Origin: Saccoglossus kowalevskii
Lineage: Eukaryota > Hemichordata > Enteropneusta > Harrimaniidae
DNA: 25,917 bases
NCBI RefSeq assembly: GCF_000003605.2
Contig: NW_003150759.1
Span: 468,772-494,688, forward strand
Direction of reading: 5' to 3'
Position numbers and translations under genes: made by a program. Below are positions 9,360-18,201 of this stretch, in pieces. Positions within the stretch are counted from its first letter, which is position 1. Each line of letters starts with the position of its first letter. The notes under the pieces were generated by a model that saw only the letters and a program-made list of their open reading frames with translations, made no database searches and was not told where the DNA came from.

Positions 9360-9830
9360 ATTATTTAAAAAATCTGGGTTAAAAAGTGTCAAAAAATACA
9401 ATTTTTCTTTAACATTGTGTTCTATGGAATTGTTCTAAAAACAGCAATTTTCAAGAAATATTAGGACACGGTTCTCAAAAAGCTTAACTGTAACACACAA
9501 AATAATGATATTTCATTGTACCATAGGACATTAGATTCATGATTGTACATAATAAACTAATAAACATTGTCACGTGATTTATGACCAATTTTGTCAAACA
9601 TTATGACTAAGCTTCTACCTTAACAATATATGCTATGTCACCAGTATACAATTTGAGATATGGCATAATAACTCTGCCTGTGGTAGCGTTATAATACTGT
9701 AGAAATAACCACTAAATTACAATCATAATTTTCTCGAAAATTAAGCTGGTGACCCCCAACTTTATTTCAGTCAATATCCTCATAATGCCCGGAAGTATTA
9801 TTTATTGGAAAATGAATAAATCACGTTCAA
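9360..9830 (-). repeat. Right arm of the rearranged inverted repeat (blocks A' then B')
   Basis: On the minus strand, 9586 down to about 9360 matches block A and 9821 down to about 9640 matches block B. Reading the plus strand, the order is A, B, A-inverted, B-inverted, not the mirror order of a simple palindrome. This suggests a tandem array of AB units that was partly inverted, or nested insertion of related elements. Confidence 0.55.
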
Positions 9831-9849
9831 TTCAGATTCCGAACACTCG

Positions 9850-10480
9850 TGTACAATGTAAAATAAAATATATGCTAAAATTTGATGTACAAAGTCGGCG
9901 AAGTTGAAAAGTGTGGCAACAGTCCGTGATCGTGCATAGGAACTCTGAACCAGCATAAGATCGTCTTCTAGTGTGATGAACCGTGTGTTTCAACTTGAAA
10001 ACCGCAATACACCGATACCATTTCTATGAAAAGCGCCCTCTAGTGGCAGAACGCTTTTGTGACGTAAATATGACGTATGTGAGGGATGATAATGTCGTTT
10101 AAACCGACCACTGCGATTGGTTGTATAGTCGTTCGTTATCTAGATTATTATCAAACCTTTCGAAAACTATATCGACGGTCAATCGATATCGACGATTTGA
10201 ACCGCTTTTGTGTCGCCCATTTATGTCAGTGAAGCGCTTCAAGAGGGTGGATTCATGTGACAATCCGAGATTCGGTGGTATAAGTTGAATCGCATCATCG
10301 CTCAGAGCTTCCCATGTTTTGGTATACTTTGGCCATCGTTACCAACGATTTGGTCGCAGTCGTAATGCTATAATTCGCGCCCTGTGACGAAGCGTTTTCG
10401 TGACGTAATGGTTAACAGAAAAGCTGCTCACGGCGTCAATATTGTTTTGATATGCGGTCGTCAAGCAGTATGAGGGAATT
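9850..10480. other. Intergenic DNA with two related CpG-containing motifs
   Basis: No gene is seen. Around 10033-10070 and 10378-10410 there are two similar stretches: GCGCCCT, then a variable few bases, then an ACGCTTTT- or GCGTTTT-like core, then GTGACGTAA. The first contains a CTCF-like motif. Other DNA here is AT-rich. Confidence 0.35.
10031..10049 (-). promoter_or_regulatory. CTCF-like motif, minus orientation
   Basis: On the minus strand this reads CTGCCACTAGAGGGCGCTT, matching the CTCF consensus YGRCCASYAGRKGGCRSYR at 17 of 19 positions. It faces the plus-oriented motif at 2133-2151, with the TM2 gene between them. Confidence 0.45.
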
Positions 10481-10677
10481 ACTATATTTTAAATTACGAA
10501 CACATACAGAGTTGTTTTGAACTACTATTCTCGTGTTCTAAAACGGACATGTAGTTCGTTACGCGTCCTGCTGCTGTACACAGCTCAGGTAACCGGAGAC
10601 CGATACGTTTGCAAACCTTTAACCAAGCAAAGACGCACATAGAATTCGTCTCAACTTCTAATCTCAGTCGCTCTGTG

Positions 10678-10759
10678 TAGAGCTCGCCAAGGCTGGCTCG
10701 CCTCAAAGAGAACTCCCCAAGACTCCCTGCCTCGTGGAGAACTCGCCACGACTGACCCA
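10678..10759. repeat. 29-bp tandem repeat, three degenerate copies
   Basis: GAG(A/C)(A/T)C(T/G)C(G/C)CCAAG-type units begin at about 10679, 10708 and 10737. The last is shorter. They lie in a short GC-richer patch. An overlapping minus-strand frame translates to a repetitive, non-recognisable peptide, so I treat this as a noncoding minisatellite. Confidence 0.4.
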
Positions 10760-10779
10760 AGACTAGTTTATTCACTTCT

Positions 10780-12220
10780 CAAAACTGTAACCTATCACAT
10801 GGAAGTTGTAGATCTTGATGCATGGCCTCCAAACATTCCACTCATGTAGCCAATCAAGTAGTTAACACGTCATAACATATTTGATTAATTGTCCGGCATA
10901 TTAGGAGCCTACACATACCAAAATGTCAGGAATAACAATCCGTTGGCGACGTTTATATCGTAATTTGTTACAATCACTCAGCCTTTCAGTGAATGTCGTT
11001 ATAATTGTCAAAAAGCGGACTCGCATCTAAATACAAGGAAATGGATCTACGACACAAAATTGCCACGCCAATTTCAAGTTACGACACGCAATTTTGACGT
11101 CACAGAATCGACTCGCCGATAGAGGGCGATATCTGTAGGAAACTAAGTAGGTGAAGACTACGTGATATCCCGTATAAGGAGTGCCAAGGGTATTTGTCAA
11201 AAAATAATTTGATTAATGTACGTTTTTTATAAACTTGTCGGGATATATAAATTGTTCTAGTTTTGAAATAAAATAGCAATGATCGTACTTTATTAGATAC
11301 TAGAAATGAACAATATACAAATTTAAAGAATACAGTACTGTACATAGAGTGGGGACATTTGTCTATGTGTTGCGTATCACGTATCGAATAACAATAAACT
11401 AAAATTGTGTGACAGCGCCCTCTCACACCTCGACTATAGCTGTAGTTGGTTGGTCTTTCTCAATAACATTACTGTAAACAGTGTATTGAAAACAGAAATA
11501 ATGACTCCCTAGACTTGTTTTAAAATATTTGACCCACTTTTCAAAATCACCATCTTTGGGTAATGTCAGCGACCCTTAAAATGAACCCCCACATACGTGG
11601 TCAGTGTAATACAATGCTTCGCCCGCTCTGTGATAAGGTGAAAACGAATCCACTCATTATTTCTGAAATCAGGTGATGGACTGCCATTATATTAAGTTTC
11701 TTCGTGTTTCCCAGGACACGAATGTGGACTTATAAGATCGTAGTACTAAAAGAAAATAGAAATAAGAAGATATTATGTCGAGATTGAAGCCACCAAATAA
11801 CAACTTATGCCTAACAAAAAGCATGTTTCTGGTTAGCGTGCGCACCACCAAAAAAGTGAGTCAATTGTTTTCACTTATTTTGCGCCCTCGTTAATAATTG
11901 CGCGATACGAATTATTAGCGAGTTCAAGTTTGTAGCAACGAACAAAACAATGTGAGTTACAATGTTACAATACTAGATAGATGTAAGAGTGTCATACTGA
12001 ACGATCGAACACATCGGGGAAGTGCCTGACATGTCACGTGATGAGGACCTTAGTTACCGCGTCATGTGTTGCTATGTGATGTGAATACTTACATAATGTA
12101 ATGGTTTCACCCAAGGATCCTCCCCATACGGTATAAATAACGTATCATCGTTTTCTTTGTTGCAAACTAAAGTAATATGTGACGTCCTAAAATGAAAGCG
12201 ACAATATTTATGCAAATATT
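10780..12220. other. Intergenic DNA, no gene seen
   Basis: AT-rich. It contains a weaker CTCF-like match at 11113-11131 (plus, TCGCCGATAGAGGGCGATA), a TGACGTCA palindrome at 11095-11102 and a TCACGTGA palindrome at 12034-12041. The frame on the minus strand at 11100-11426 has no supporting features. Confidence 0.4.
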
Positions 12221-12223
12221 AAC

Positions 12224-12314
12224 ATGTAAATAAACAATGTATTTTACACGCGTTGTATACGTCGCTATGAGTCCCATATCGAACAGGACGCGGCGCAATG
12301 TTGCCCACCCTTTA
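12224..12314 (+). mobile_element. Truncated copy of the short TTAA-flanked MITE-like element
   Basis: From CATGTAAATAAACAATG through ACGCGTTGTATACGTCGC to GAACAGGACGCGGCGC it is almost base-for-base identical with 16131-16197. The left terminal repeat is missing, and the right end is degraded to CCCTTTAT instead of CCCTTTAA. Confidence 0.65.
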
Positions 12315-12707
12315 TCTGTTATTTTCTCGCCATTTACCTAACCTCAGTGTGCTTGGCTGAGTGAACGACGCGGCGGACGATCATGGCGCTATAGATATAC
12401 ACCGCCATTTAGTTACGTCACCGCTTTATGCACACACATAAATTACACCGGATACCCACCTTACAACTTGACTTGTTCCAGTCAGCCCTTCGTATGTTAG
12501 AATCACGTGGGTTCCATTGTGATAAAAATCTGATTTATCGTGTGTTCCAAGAGTGAAATATAAAGCAGCACGACGATCTGGAACTCTTTGACAGATCTAA
12601 ATATTGGTAGAAAACATTGATAGATTCGATTATAATTTTCCGCAAATACAGCGTAGCAGTTTCTGTTTGTGTTGCTGCCCTCAACGTTGATTGTTATTAT
12701 ACTGCAG

Positions 12708-12813
12708 AACGAAGGTACAGCTCGCTGGGTGCCCTTCGGCAAAGTCATAGAAGTACAACGGCAAGAGCCAAGCACTCCAGACTCTAGACCATCGCCCGTT
12801 ATAGGATATACAA
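12708..12813 (+). CDS. Candidate internal exon, unrecognised product
   Basis: A pyrimidine-containing acceptor (TTGTTATTATACTGCAG) and a strong donor (ACAA|GTAAGC) bound 106 nt. In one frame it is open for 35 codons: NEGTARWVPFGKVIEVQ, then RQEPSTPDSRPSPVIGYT. The other two frames have stops. The peptide is polar with a Pro/Ser-rich middle. The ending P-x-IGYT is vaguely like a fibronectin-III strand, but this is weak. No partner exon is certain. The stretch at 15577 is a possible continuation. A minus-strand frame is also open here, so the assignment rests on the splice signals. Confidence 0.3.
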
Positions 12814-12932
12814 GTAAGCATAGTTTCAAGTACGTACGTTCGCTGGTTGTGCACAGACACCTATGGACAGCACTCATTGAATCAAATCACCGTCCCTCAA
12901 CACGGTGTTTTTGTGTGTGTTTGGGTTTGAGA

Positions 12933-13220
12933 TTAAAGGGTGGTAGTCGTCGCGCAGCGCATGTGCGACATTTGTTTTGATAAACATTGATTTTGCCATA
13001 ATTCAATGCGCTATTCTAATGGGAATCACAAGTATGAGGTTTGACCTGGGTGCGACTTGCACTAATTACAGCCGATGACTCGATACCTTCCAATCACCTA
13101 AAAATACCTAACTAAAGCTTGGTAACTCATTGGTCTGCCCATCAGTCAAAGTCGCCATCTTTGTTTATATGAGACCAATATATCTCGCGCATGCGTGGCG
13201 CGACGACTACCGCTCTTTAA
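12933..13220 (+). mobile_element. Long form (288 bp) of the TTAA-flanked MITE-like element
   Basis: It is bounded by TTAA at 12933-12936 and 13217-13220. Terminal inverted repeats of about 32 bp match at 27 positions (TTAAAGGGTGGTAGTCGTCG on the left, TTAAAGAGCGGTAGTCGTCG from the right). The outer 23 bases are the same as in the 133-bp elements, but the core is different. No coding capacity, so non-autonomous. A diverged relative lies at 22061-22363. Confidence 0.75.
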
Positions 13221-13224
13221 AGGT

Positions 13225-14640
13225 GTATTCCGTGAAAATAATAGAACCCGTATCAAACACGAAACGACGCTAAAACCACTGCCTTTCAAATAGTTTACTA
13301 TCCCAGCGTGATTCGTCATGATCTCATTTACAGGACATATAATAATAGACTGCCTAGCTAATTTCGTTCATTCTATGAACAACAGTTACTTACAGCGACG
13401 GAATGACAACCGACTTCTTCAAATGACCAGCACGGGTTGTATGAATATGAGTTGGCGTCCACAGCCTTCACGTGTATAAATCTACAGGTAGAATGACGTC
13501 ACACATGATTAACTACGAGTCACATGTATTCTGTATTGAAGGTAGGCAACGACAGCAATCTATGAGAGTTCGCACATCGTAAGTTCCATTATATTTTATA
13601 CTATGGATTGGCATTAGCTTCGTCGTTCTTTTATTTGCGATGCCATTTGGCGTCGCACGTTTGTGTTATGCAAGGTCAATGGGAGTAACCATAGCTCTTC
13701 TGTGTCGATGAAAATCCTAATGTCTGAAAATAACTAAAGACCGACACGAGATGAGCTGTGGACCCACAGGTATATCATGTGACGCATTGTTTTGCAAGGT
13801 GCGAAGCAGTATAGACTTTTCCTTATGCTATACATCGGAGCTTGTTGAGATTGCTCACAATGTTAATTTCTCGTTTTTTGAGAAATTATAGTATTTACTT
13901 ATTGTTTATATATCAGGAACAAGTTAAACGAATTGGGAATGTATAATCAGGACCTGGTTTATTTTGCTCATTTGCATATTTTTTAAGTTATTCCCGTTCA
14001 CAGTGGGTTTGGATGATATTCGAAAATTTAATAATATAATTACAGGGAAACGAAAATATAAATTACAACACAGTACGTACTGCACATGGATCTTACAGGA
14101 AATGTACAAATCGAATTGTAACTTGGATCATGGAGTCTAACATGAACTTGAAATCATCATGGAGTCTAACAGTTTGACCCCGAGTTCTAATCTATGCCTC
14201 TTCTACGTTGTTCTCGTATTTTGCATATGAGATTAAAAGAATGTGAATTCTAACTTGGGCAATATTGAACTGCATAAATAAAAATATCGGAGAAAAACGT
14301 ATTTGCAGTCGGTGGATTTGGCGGAATCTTAATCAAGTATCGAGTGATATGGACGAAAAACGAATAATAAAGTTGCTCTGATTGAGTTAAATTCGTTCAG
14401 TTCATAACTCCCCTGGTCGAATAATTATGATGATGTCATTGGATACCGTATGATAATTATCAGATATTACAGATACACTCATAGAGAGTGTATACGCCAG
14501 TAACAATGGGCCAAAAGTCCAAGGCCACGATGGTTGTTGCATCACCACAAATTCCCCGTCATTGTACGATCACACAGTACTAGCGACCAAGTTAGAAAAC
14601 ACATTTGTACAGTTATTTGGAAATGGACCTATTATTTACG
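13225..14640. other. Intergenic DNA, no gene seen
   Basis: AT-rich. It holds a TGACGTCA palindrome at 13494-13501, a CACGTG at 13469, and a short direct repeat TCATGGAGTCTAACA at about 14129 and 14157. A possible 54-nt exon-like stretch (13488-13541) is too short to support. The downstream exons of the signal-peptide gene at 14999-15189 should lie on the minus strand here or further left, but I could not recognise them. Confidence 0.4.
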
Positions 14641-14659
14641 CATCGGGGTGAATTGTTTC

Positions 14660-14795
14660 CCTCCATGGTTTGAACACGGTTAATAACCGTGGTCTGAACA
14701 TGGGTCTAAGCACAGGGGCTTGTCGTCTCGACAAGGGGCTTTCGCGCTCAGTCGACAAGCCCCTGTGGGTCTAAGCACCATGTTCTGAACAGCAA
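14660..14795. repeat. Compound hairpin: palindrome plus small inverted-repeat insertion with direct-repeat flanks
   Basis: CACGGTTAATAACCGTG (about 14675-14691) is a palindrome apart from its central base. Next, GGGTCTAAGCAC at 14702-14713 is repeated exactly at 14767-14778. These copies flank a segment of about 53 bp whose ends, AGGGGCTTGTCG and CGACAAGCCCCT, are perfect inverted repeats. Three TGNTYTGAACA-like motifs surround it. It resembles a tiny hAT-like (CAGGGGC end) insertion inside an older hairpin. Noncoding. Confidence 0.6.
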
Positions 14796-14998
14796 GCCAC
14801 GGGAACTTGAGACGTTATTATGACGTGGTTAGGGTGGCCCAGGCCGCTGAGATTAAGGTAGTACATGATTGGGTAATGATCAGCTAATATACTAGTATAT
14901 CATAACCCAAACATTCTGCCCGTCACAATTTCTGATTAAAATCACCGAAGAATACAACATGTACATGTAGTTGAAAGAATTAATGGCGATTTGCATAC

Positions 14999-15189
14999 CG
15001 AGCATCAACTTCCATAGGTTTCCCGGCATTACCGACTCTCTTCAGGTCAATGACCCCTGACCCATCGGACATTTCACAGGAGCAAGGCCCGGTTTTGGTA
15101 CATTTTACCTCAGCAGACTTTGTGGGAGTCAACGAGGCACAGCAGACTAAAAGCAGGAAACATATATTCCGTAATGACGAAGACGCCAT
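14999..15189 (-). CDS. First coding exon of a small secreted or luminal Cys-containing protein
   Basis: On the minus strand, ATG at 15189 in strong context (AACATGGCG) starts MASSSLRNICFLLLVCCAS, a classic signal peptide likely cleaved near TKSA|EV. An in-frame ATG seven codons upstream (15210) has a weaker context. The mature start is KCTKTGPCSCEMSDGSGVID, then LKRVGN, with three close cysteines. The frame reaches a donor candidate CTCG|GTATGC at 14999/14998 (phase 2). An earlier donor (GTCG|GTAATG) is possible. The CSC-x3-DGSG-x-IDL pattern resembles the start of Atg27/mannose-6-phosphate-receptor-like luminal domains, a tentative link from memory. The remaining exons were not identified. 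As a 5' exon of a secreted protein this is well supported; the family is not. Confidence 0.6.
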
Positions 15190-15576
15190 GTTGATCGAAG
15201 TTATCGTCATTCGTCCAGGTCAACTTTATGACCTTCGTTTGTTATCAACATAGAACAATGGGAAACTGTGGGCGAAACCATTTCAGATACAAGGGGAGAT
15301 ACAACCTTGTTGACGTCGTGTAAGTAGGGTTTAGGTGAGTCACTCGTATTGTGATATCTGGACTTTTTGGAGCCTGACAGTTTAATTAATTGATAATGAA
15401 TAATATTGTATTTTTAGTCGAACTGGCAAAACTCTTAAATTAGGCAACTTTTCGAAATACTCACAAAACGTGACAAATATACCGAATCCTAACTGTATCC
15501 CTCATTAACTTATTCAATTGATAGGTCACAAACTTGGTTTTTCCTTTACTGATTTTTCCACTGATTAGTTGCCCAG

Positions 15577-15751
15577 TTGTATATTTACTGGAACGCCCGC
15601 AGCGGCAAGAACTGGAAATTGGTAAATCCAACATGTAAGTGTGAGCTAAATGTACGATGTTCTTTTGTTTTGGTCAGAGCACACGATGATTTGTCAGTCG
15701 AATATTCGAATCAGGAATCGATATACAGAATTCATGCACCAGAGCTGAGTT
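15577..15751 (+). CDS. Weak candidate terminal exon(s), unrecognised product
   Basis: After a good acceptor (CACTGATTAGTTGCCCAG) a frame stays open for 57 codons to a TAA at about 15748-15750, starting LYIYWNARSGKNWKLVNPT and ending SIYRIHAPELS. Inside it a 43-nt stretch (15635-15677) has perfect intron signals (GTAAGT, then TTCTTTTGTTTTGGTCAG). If it is removed, the frame starting VYLLERPQRQELEIGKSN joins the same C-terminus and is in phase with the candidate exon at 12708-12813. A 43-nt intron is shorter than usual in animals. Length alone could be chance, so confidence is low. Confidence 0.22.
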
Positions 15752-16085
15752 AAAACATTATTGAGCGGTATACATATTTCCTATAACTTTATGAAATACT
15801 AGTATACAGTCGTCTTCGTTCTATTTAGTATAAGAGGGGGGCACTTTTCCAGTCGACCGACTGTCTAAAAAATAGGTACGGTACAGGGCACGAAACCGAC
15901 AGCTTTACGTTCTATCAATCCCATAGGTCAGGGGCAACGTAGATTGTTTTGTTGTTTAGCGCCCATTTAGTAATTCGAACATATAAAAGTTTATTGGCGC
16001 GGGGAGCGCTGATTTTGGTTGTAGTTGGAGTTCGAAATTAAAAAAGGTTGGAATTAATAGGGGGATAGAGGGACTGTGTTAACAG

Positions 16086-16218
16086 TTAACGAGTGTTGGT
16101 CGTAGCACAGCACGTGTTCGAATATCATGTAAATAAACAATGTATTTTACACGCGTTGTATACGTCGCTATGAGTCCCATATCGAACAGGACGCGGCACG
16201 ACGACTGCCGCCCTTTAA
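16086..16218 (+). mobile_element. Full-length 133-bp TTAA-flanked MITE-like element
   Basis: TTAA at 16086-16089 and 16215-16218 bound exactly 133 bp, the same length as the copy at 18957-19089 on the other strand. The right terminal repeat is well kept (CGACGACTGCCGCCCTTTAA). The left one is decayed. The central 70 bases are almost identical between the two copies. No coding capacity. Confidence 0.8.
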
Positions 16219-16219
16219 C

Positions 16220-16466
16220 TGTATTTTGAGTTAGTAAATTAACATTTATTTAACAGCTAACCGAACACCGAAGCAACTACGGGCAACCTCGATTTTTGTC
16301 GTTTAAACGCCATAAACGCGTCAATTGAAAACAAACAAACTTTGAAACAAACACGCTTACCTCAAATCAAACATAACAATCTATGCATGTGGATGTTTAA
16401 ATAATAATAGTTTGTTAATTTAATTTAAATAAGTTATTACTGAAACATAACATCTTCATTACTATC
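16220..16466. other. AT-rich spacer, no gene seen
   Basis: Between the 133-bp element and the next repeat fragment there is only AT-rich sequence with short open frames and no splice-bounded exon. Confidence 0.4.
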
Positions 16467-16535
16467 TTTAAGCGACAATAACAACACACGCTAATAACGC
16501 AAAGGCTCATGGGTAGACGCTTGATTGTAAATAAT
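16467..16535 (-). repeat. Partial inverted copy of the 140-bp TTAA element
   Basis: CTTTAAGCGA followed by CAATAACAACACACGC and GGCTCATGGGTAGACGCTTG matches the reverse complement of 16885-16940 within the intact element. The copy lacks the terminal-repeat inner part and its other end, consistent with an internally deleted, truncated relative in the opposite orientation. Confidence 0.55.
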
Positions 16536-16843
16536 CTGACTAATCTATAATATACACCCTATATATCATCTGAAAGCTTAGATAACGATGTAGGCGAATA
16601 CGGGGCTCCGTTTGTGTTTATATTGATAAATCATAAATATATTGATAAATAATGTCTCAGTTATTTACAAATAGTTGACATTTTCAACTGTTTTACGATA
16701 TACTTTAGTATATAAGTACGACAAGAAGCAAATATTGAAGTATAATAATTATATGTCTATAATGTTAGGAATAAGACCCTAGTTTGTTTGTTTATTGCAT
16801 TGTTTTTATCTGTATTTAATTATTTTTCATATACTATATTTAT

Positions 16844-16983
16844 TTAAAGCGGGGGAGCCGTCACCTGCACATGCGTGTCATTGTTTACAAACAAGCGTCT
16901 ACCCATGAGCTTTTGCGTGTGTTGTTATCGCCGCTTGGAACTCAATTCTCGAGCGTGCGCAGGTGACGACCCTTTCGCTTTAA
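16844..16983 (+). mobile_element. 140-bp TTAA-flanked element of a second family
   Basis: TTAA at 16844-16847 and 16980-16983. The termini read TTAAAGCGGGGGAGCCGTCA and, from the other side, TTAAAGCGAAAGGGTCGTCA, both followed by CCTGC. Only the first six bases (TTAAAG) are shared with the other elements here. Noncoding, so MITE-like. The transposase class is not determined; a TTAA target is typical of piggyBac, but PIF/Harbinger (TWA target) is also possible. Confidence 0.65.
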
Positions 16984-16989
16984 AGTGTA

Positions 16990-17340
16990 CGTAATAATAA
17001 TAAAACTTTACAAAATTATAAAAAATGCATGTATAGTAATAATAAAATAAAACACACCTACAATACATCACATTTTAATCGGATTGACAATATTTGCTGT
17101 CACAAATCGTTTATATATACTACTAGTATACTAAAGGTAACACCTGGGTGGAGCGAGACGTCTACTCAACGTCGTCACCAATGTTGGTTACGGCGACGCG
17201 TGAAGTAATAATACTACTTACTATTGGGCAAATGTTTGCAATTTAAAAACTGTCGCCATATGTCAGCTAGGTACGGGGCCAGGCATGTTGGTCTGACGTT
17301 CGGCATACACTTACAGCTTTGGGTTCAGAGAACAAAACAG
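16990..17340. other. Intergenic or intronic DNA, no gene seen
   Basis: AT-rich up to about 17140, then a short CpG-richer stretch (17150-17200) without an open exon. If the exon candidate at 17352-17567 is real, this is the start of its downstream intron on the minus strand. Confidence 0.35.
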
Positions 17341-17351
17341 AATGATCTCAC

Positions 17352-17567
17352 GTAGCATATTTTTCACAGTAAACGCAATCCAGACGTCAGGGGCGAGTTT
17401 ATTTTCAATGATCTGGTTTGGCATTTCGGTATTCCGTTTAACTGTATCATATGTGTCATTTTTACTAAATGTGTCCACGTTGTACCTAGATAACTTTAAT
17501 TTATCGGCGGTGCGCTGTAGCACTTCTCCGGGAGTACAGCCACTTGACTTGTCCCCCTCCGTTTTCA
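17352..17567 (-). CDS. Candidate internal exon (phase 1-1, 216 nt), unrecognised product
   Basis: On the minus strand the acceptor (TTTCTACTATTTTATGATCAG) and donor (CTAC|GTGAGA) bound 216 nt that is open in one frame. The peptide starts KTEGDKSSGCTPGEVLQRTA, passes through DTVKRNTEMPNQIIENK and ends LAPDVWIAFTVKNML. Both ends fall in phase 1, so it could be skipped without a frameshift. Composition is protein-like: an amphipathic, charged N-terminal half and a hydrophobic C-terminal patch. The antisense frame is also open. I do not recognise the domain. The end loosely recalls helices of RhoGAP-like domains, but not enough to name it. Neighbouring exons of the same gene were not found. Confidence 0.38.
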
Positions 17568-17599
17568 CTGATCATAAAATAGTAGAAACTTACTAACGG

Positions 17600-18195
17600 A
17601 TGTGTGAGTCACCCGAGAGCTCTGTAAATTATGTTTCATAGTGAACAAGAGATCCTTTTGACATTTCCAGGAATGAAAAGTGTCGTATTTTCACTGTGTT
17701 GATATAATATGTGGCAATGATAGGTATGTTTTACCATGATTTTGAACTGGTGTGTTATATTCAATTGACCATCTAACACTACACTGTACTAGTATTGTGA
17801 TTATTAATGAATATAATTGCGAAATAACATGATATTGATAATTGGTGTGAAATCTGATTATTTATAAATAATCATACATGTACATAATGCTCATTATAAA
17901 AAAATAGTATTTATGGTTAAATCCTATAAAATGTGACATATAAATTAAAACACAAGTGACACATCATAGGGGAATACGGTATATGCGACACCAATATTTT
18001 TCTAATGGATTACCAGACAGTCAATTCTGCTATTGGCTTTTTAACTATTCTGACTAATGAAAACATGTAAAATTTTCAGTCACGCAAATGTACTTTTGTA
18101 ACGTTGTAGGCTGGGAGACTGTGTTTCGTTTTTTTTCTCCTTCATCTGCATTTTTTTCTAGCTACGACCAATTAATTACAAGCATTCTACTCACA
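17600..18195. other. AT-rich DNA, no gene seen
   Basis: No supported exon on either strand. If the minus-strand exon candidates at 17352-17567 and 18202-18453 both exist, the stop codon at 18202 argues they belong to different genes or different transcripts. Confidence 0.35.
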
Positions 18196-18201
18196 ATCCG
18201 A

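Noticed and set aside
10494-10775. 93-codon minus-strand open frame
   Set aside because: It covers the 29-bp tandem repeat; the peptide is irregular, with no splice signals or recognisable motif.
12503-12877. 124-codon minus-strand open frame
   Set aside because: No start or splice support on that strand. The plus strand has the better exon boundaries within it.
13488-13541. 54-nt stretch bounded by ACAG and GTAGGC, open in one frame
   Set aside because: Too short, with a weak polypyrimidine tract; expected often by chance.
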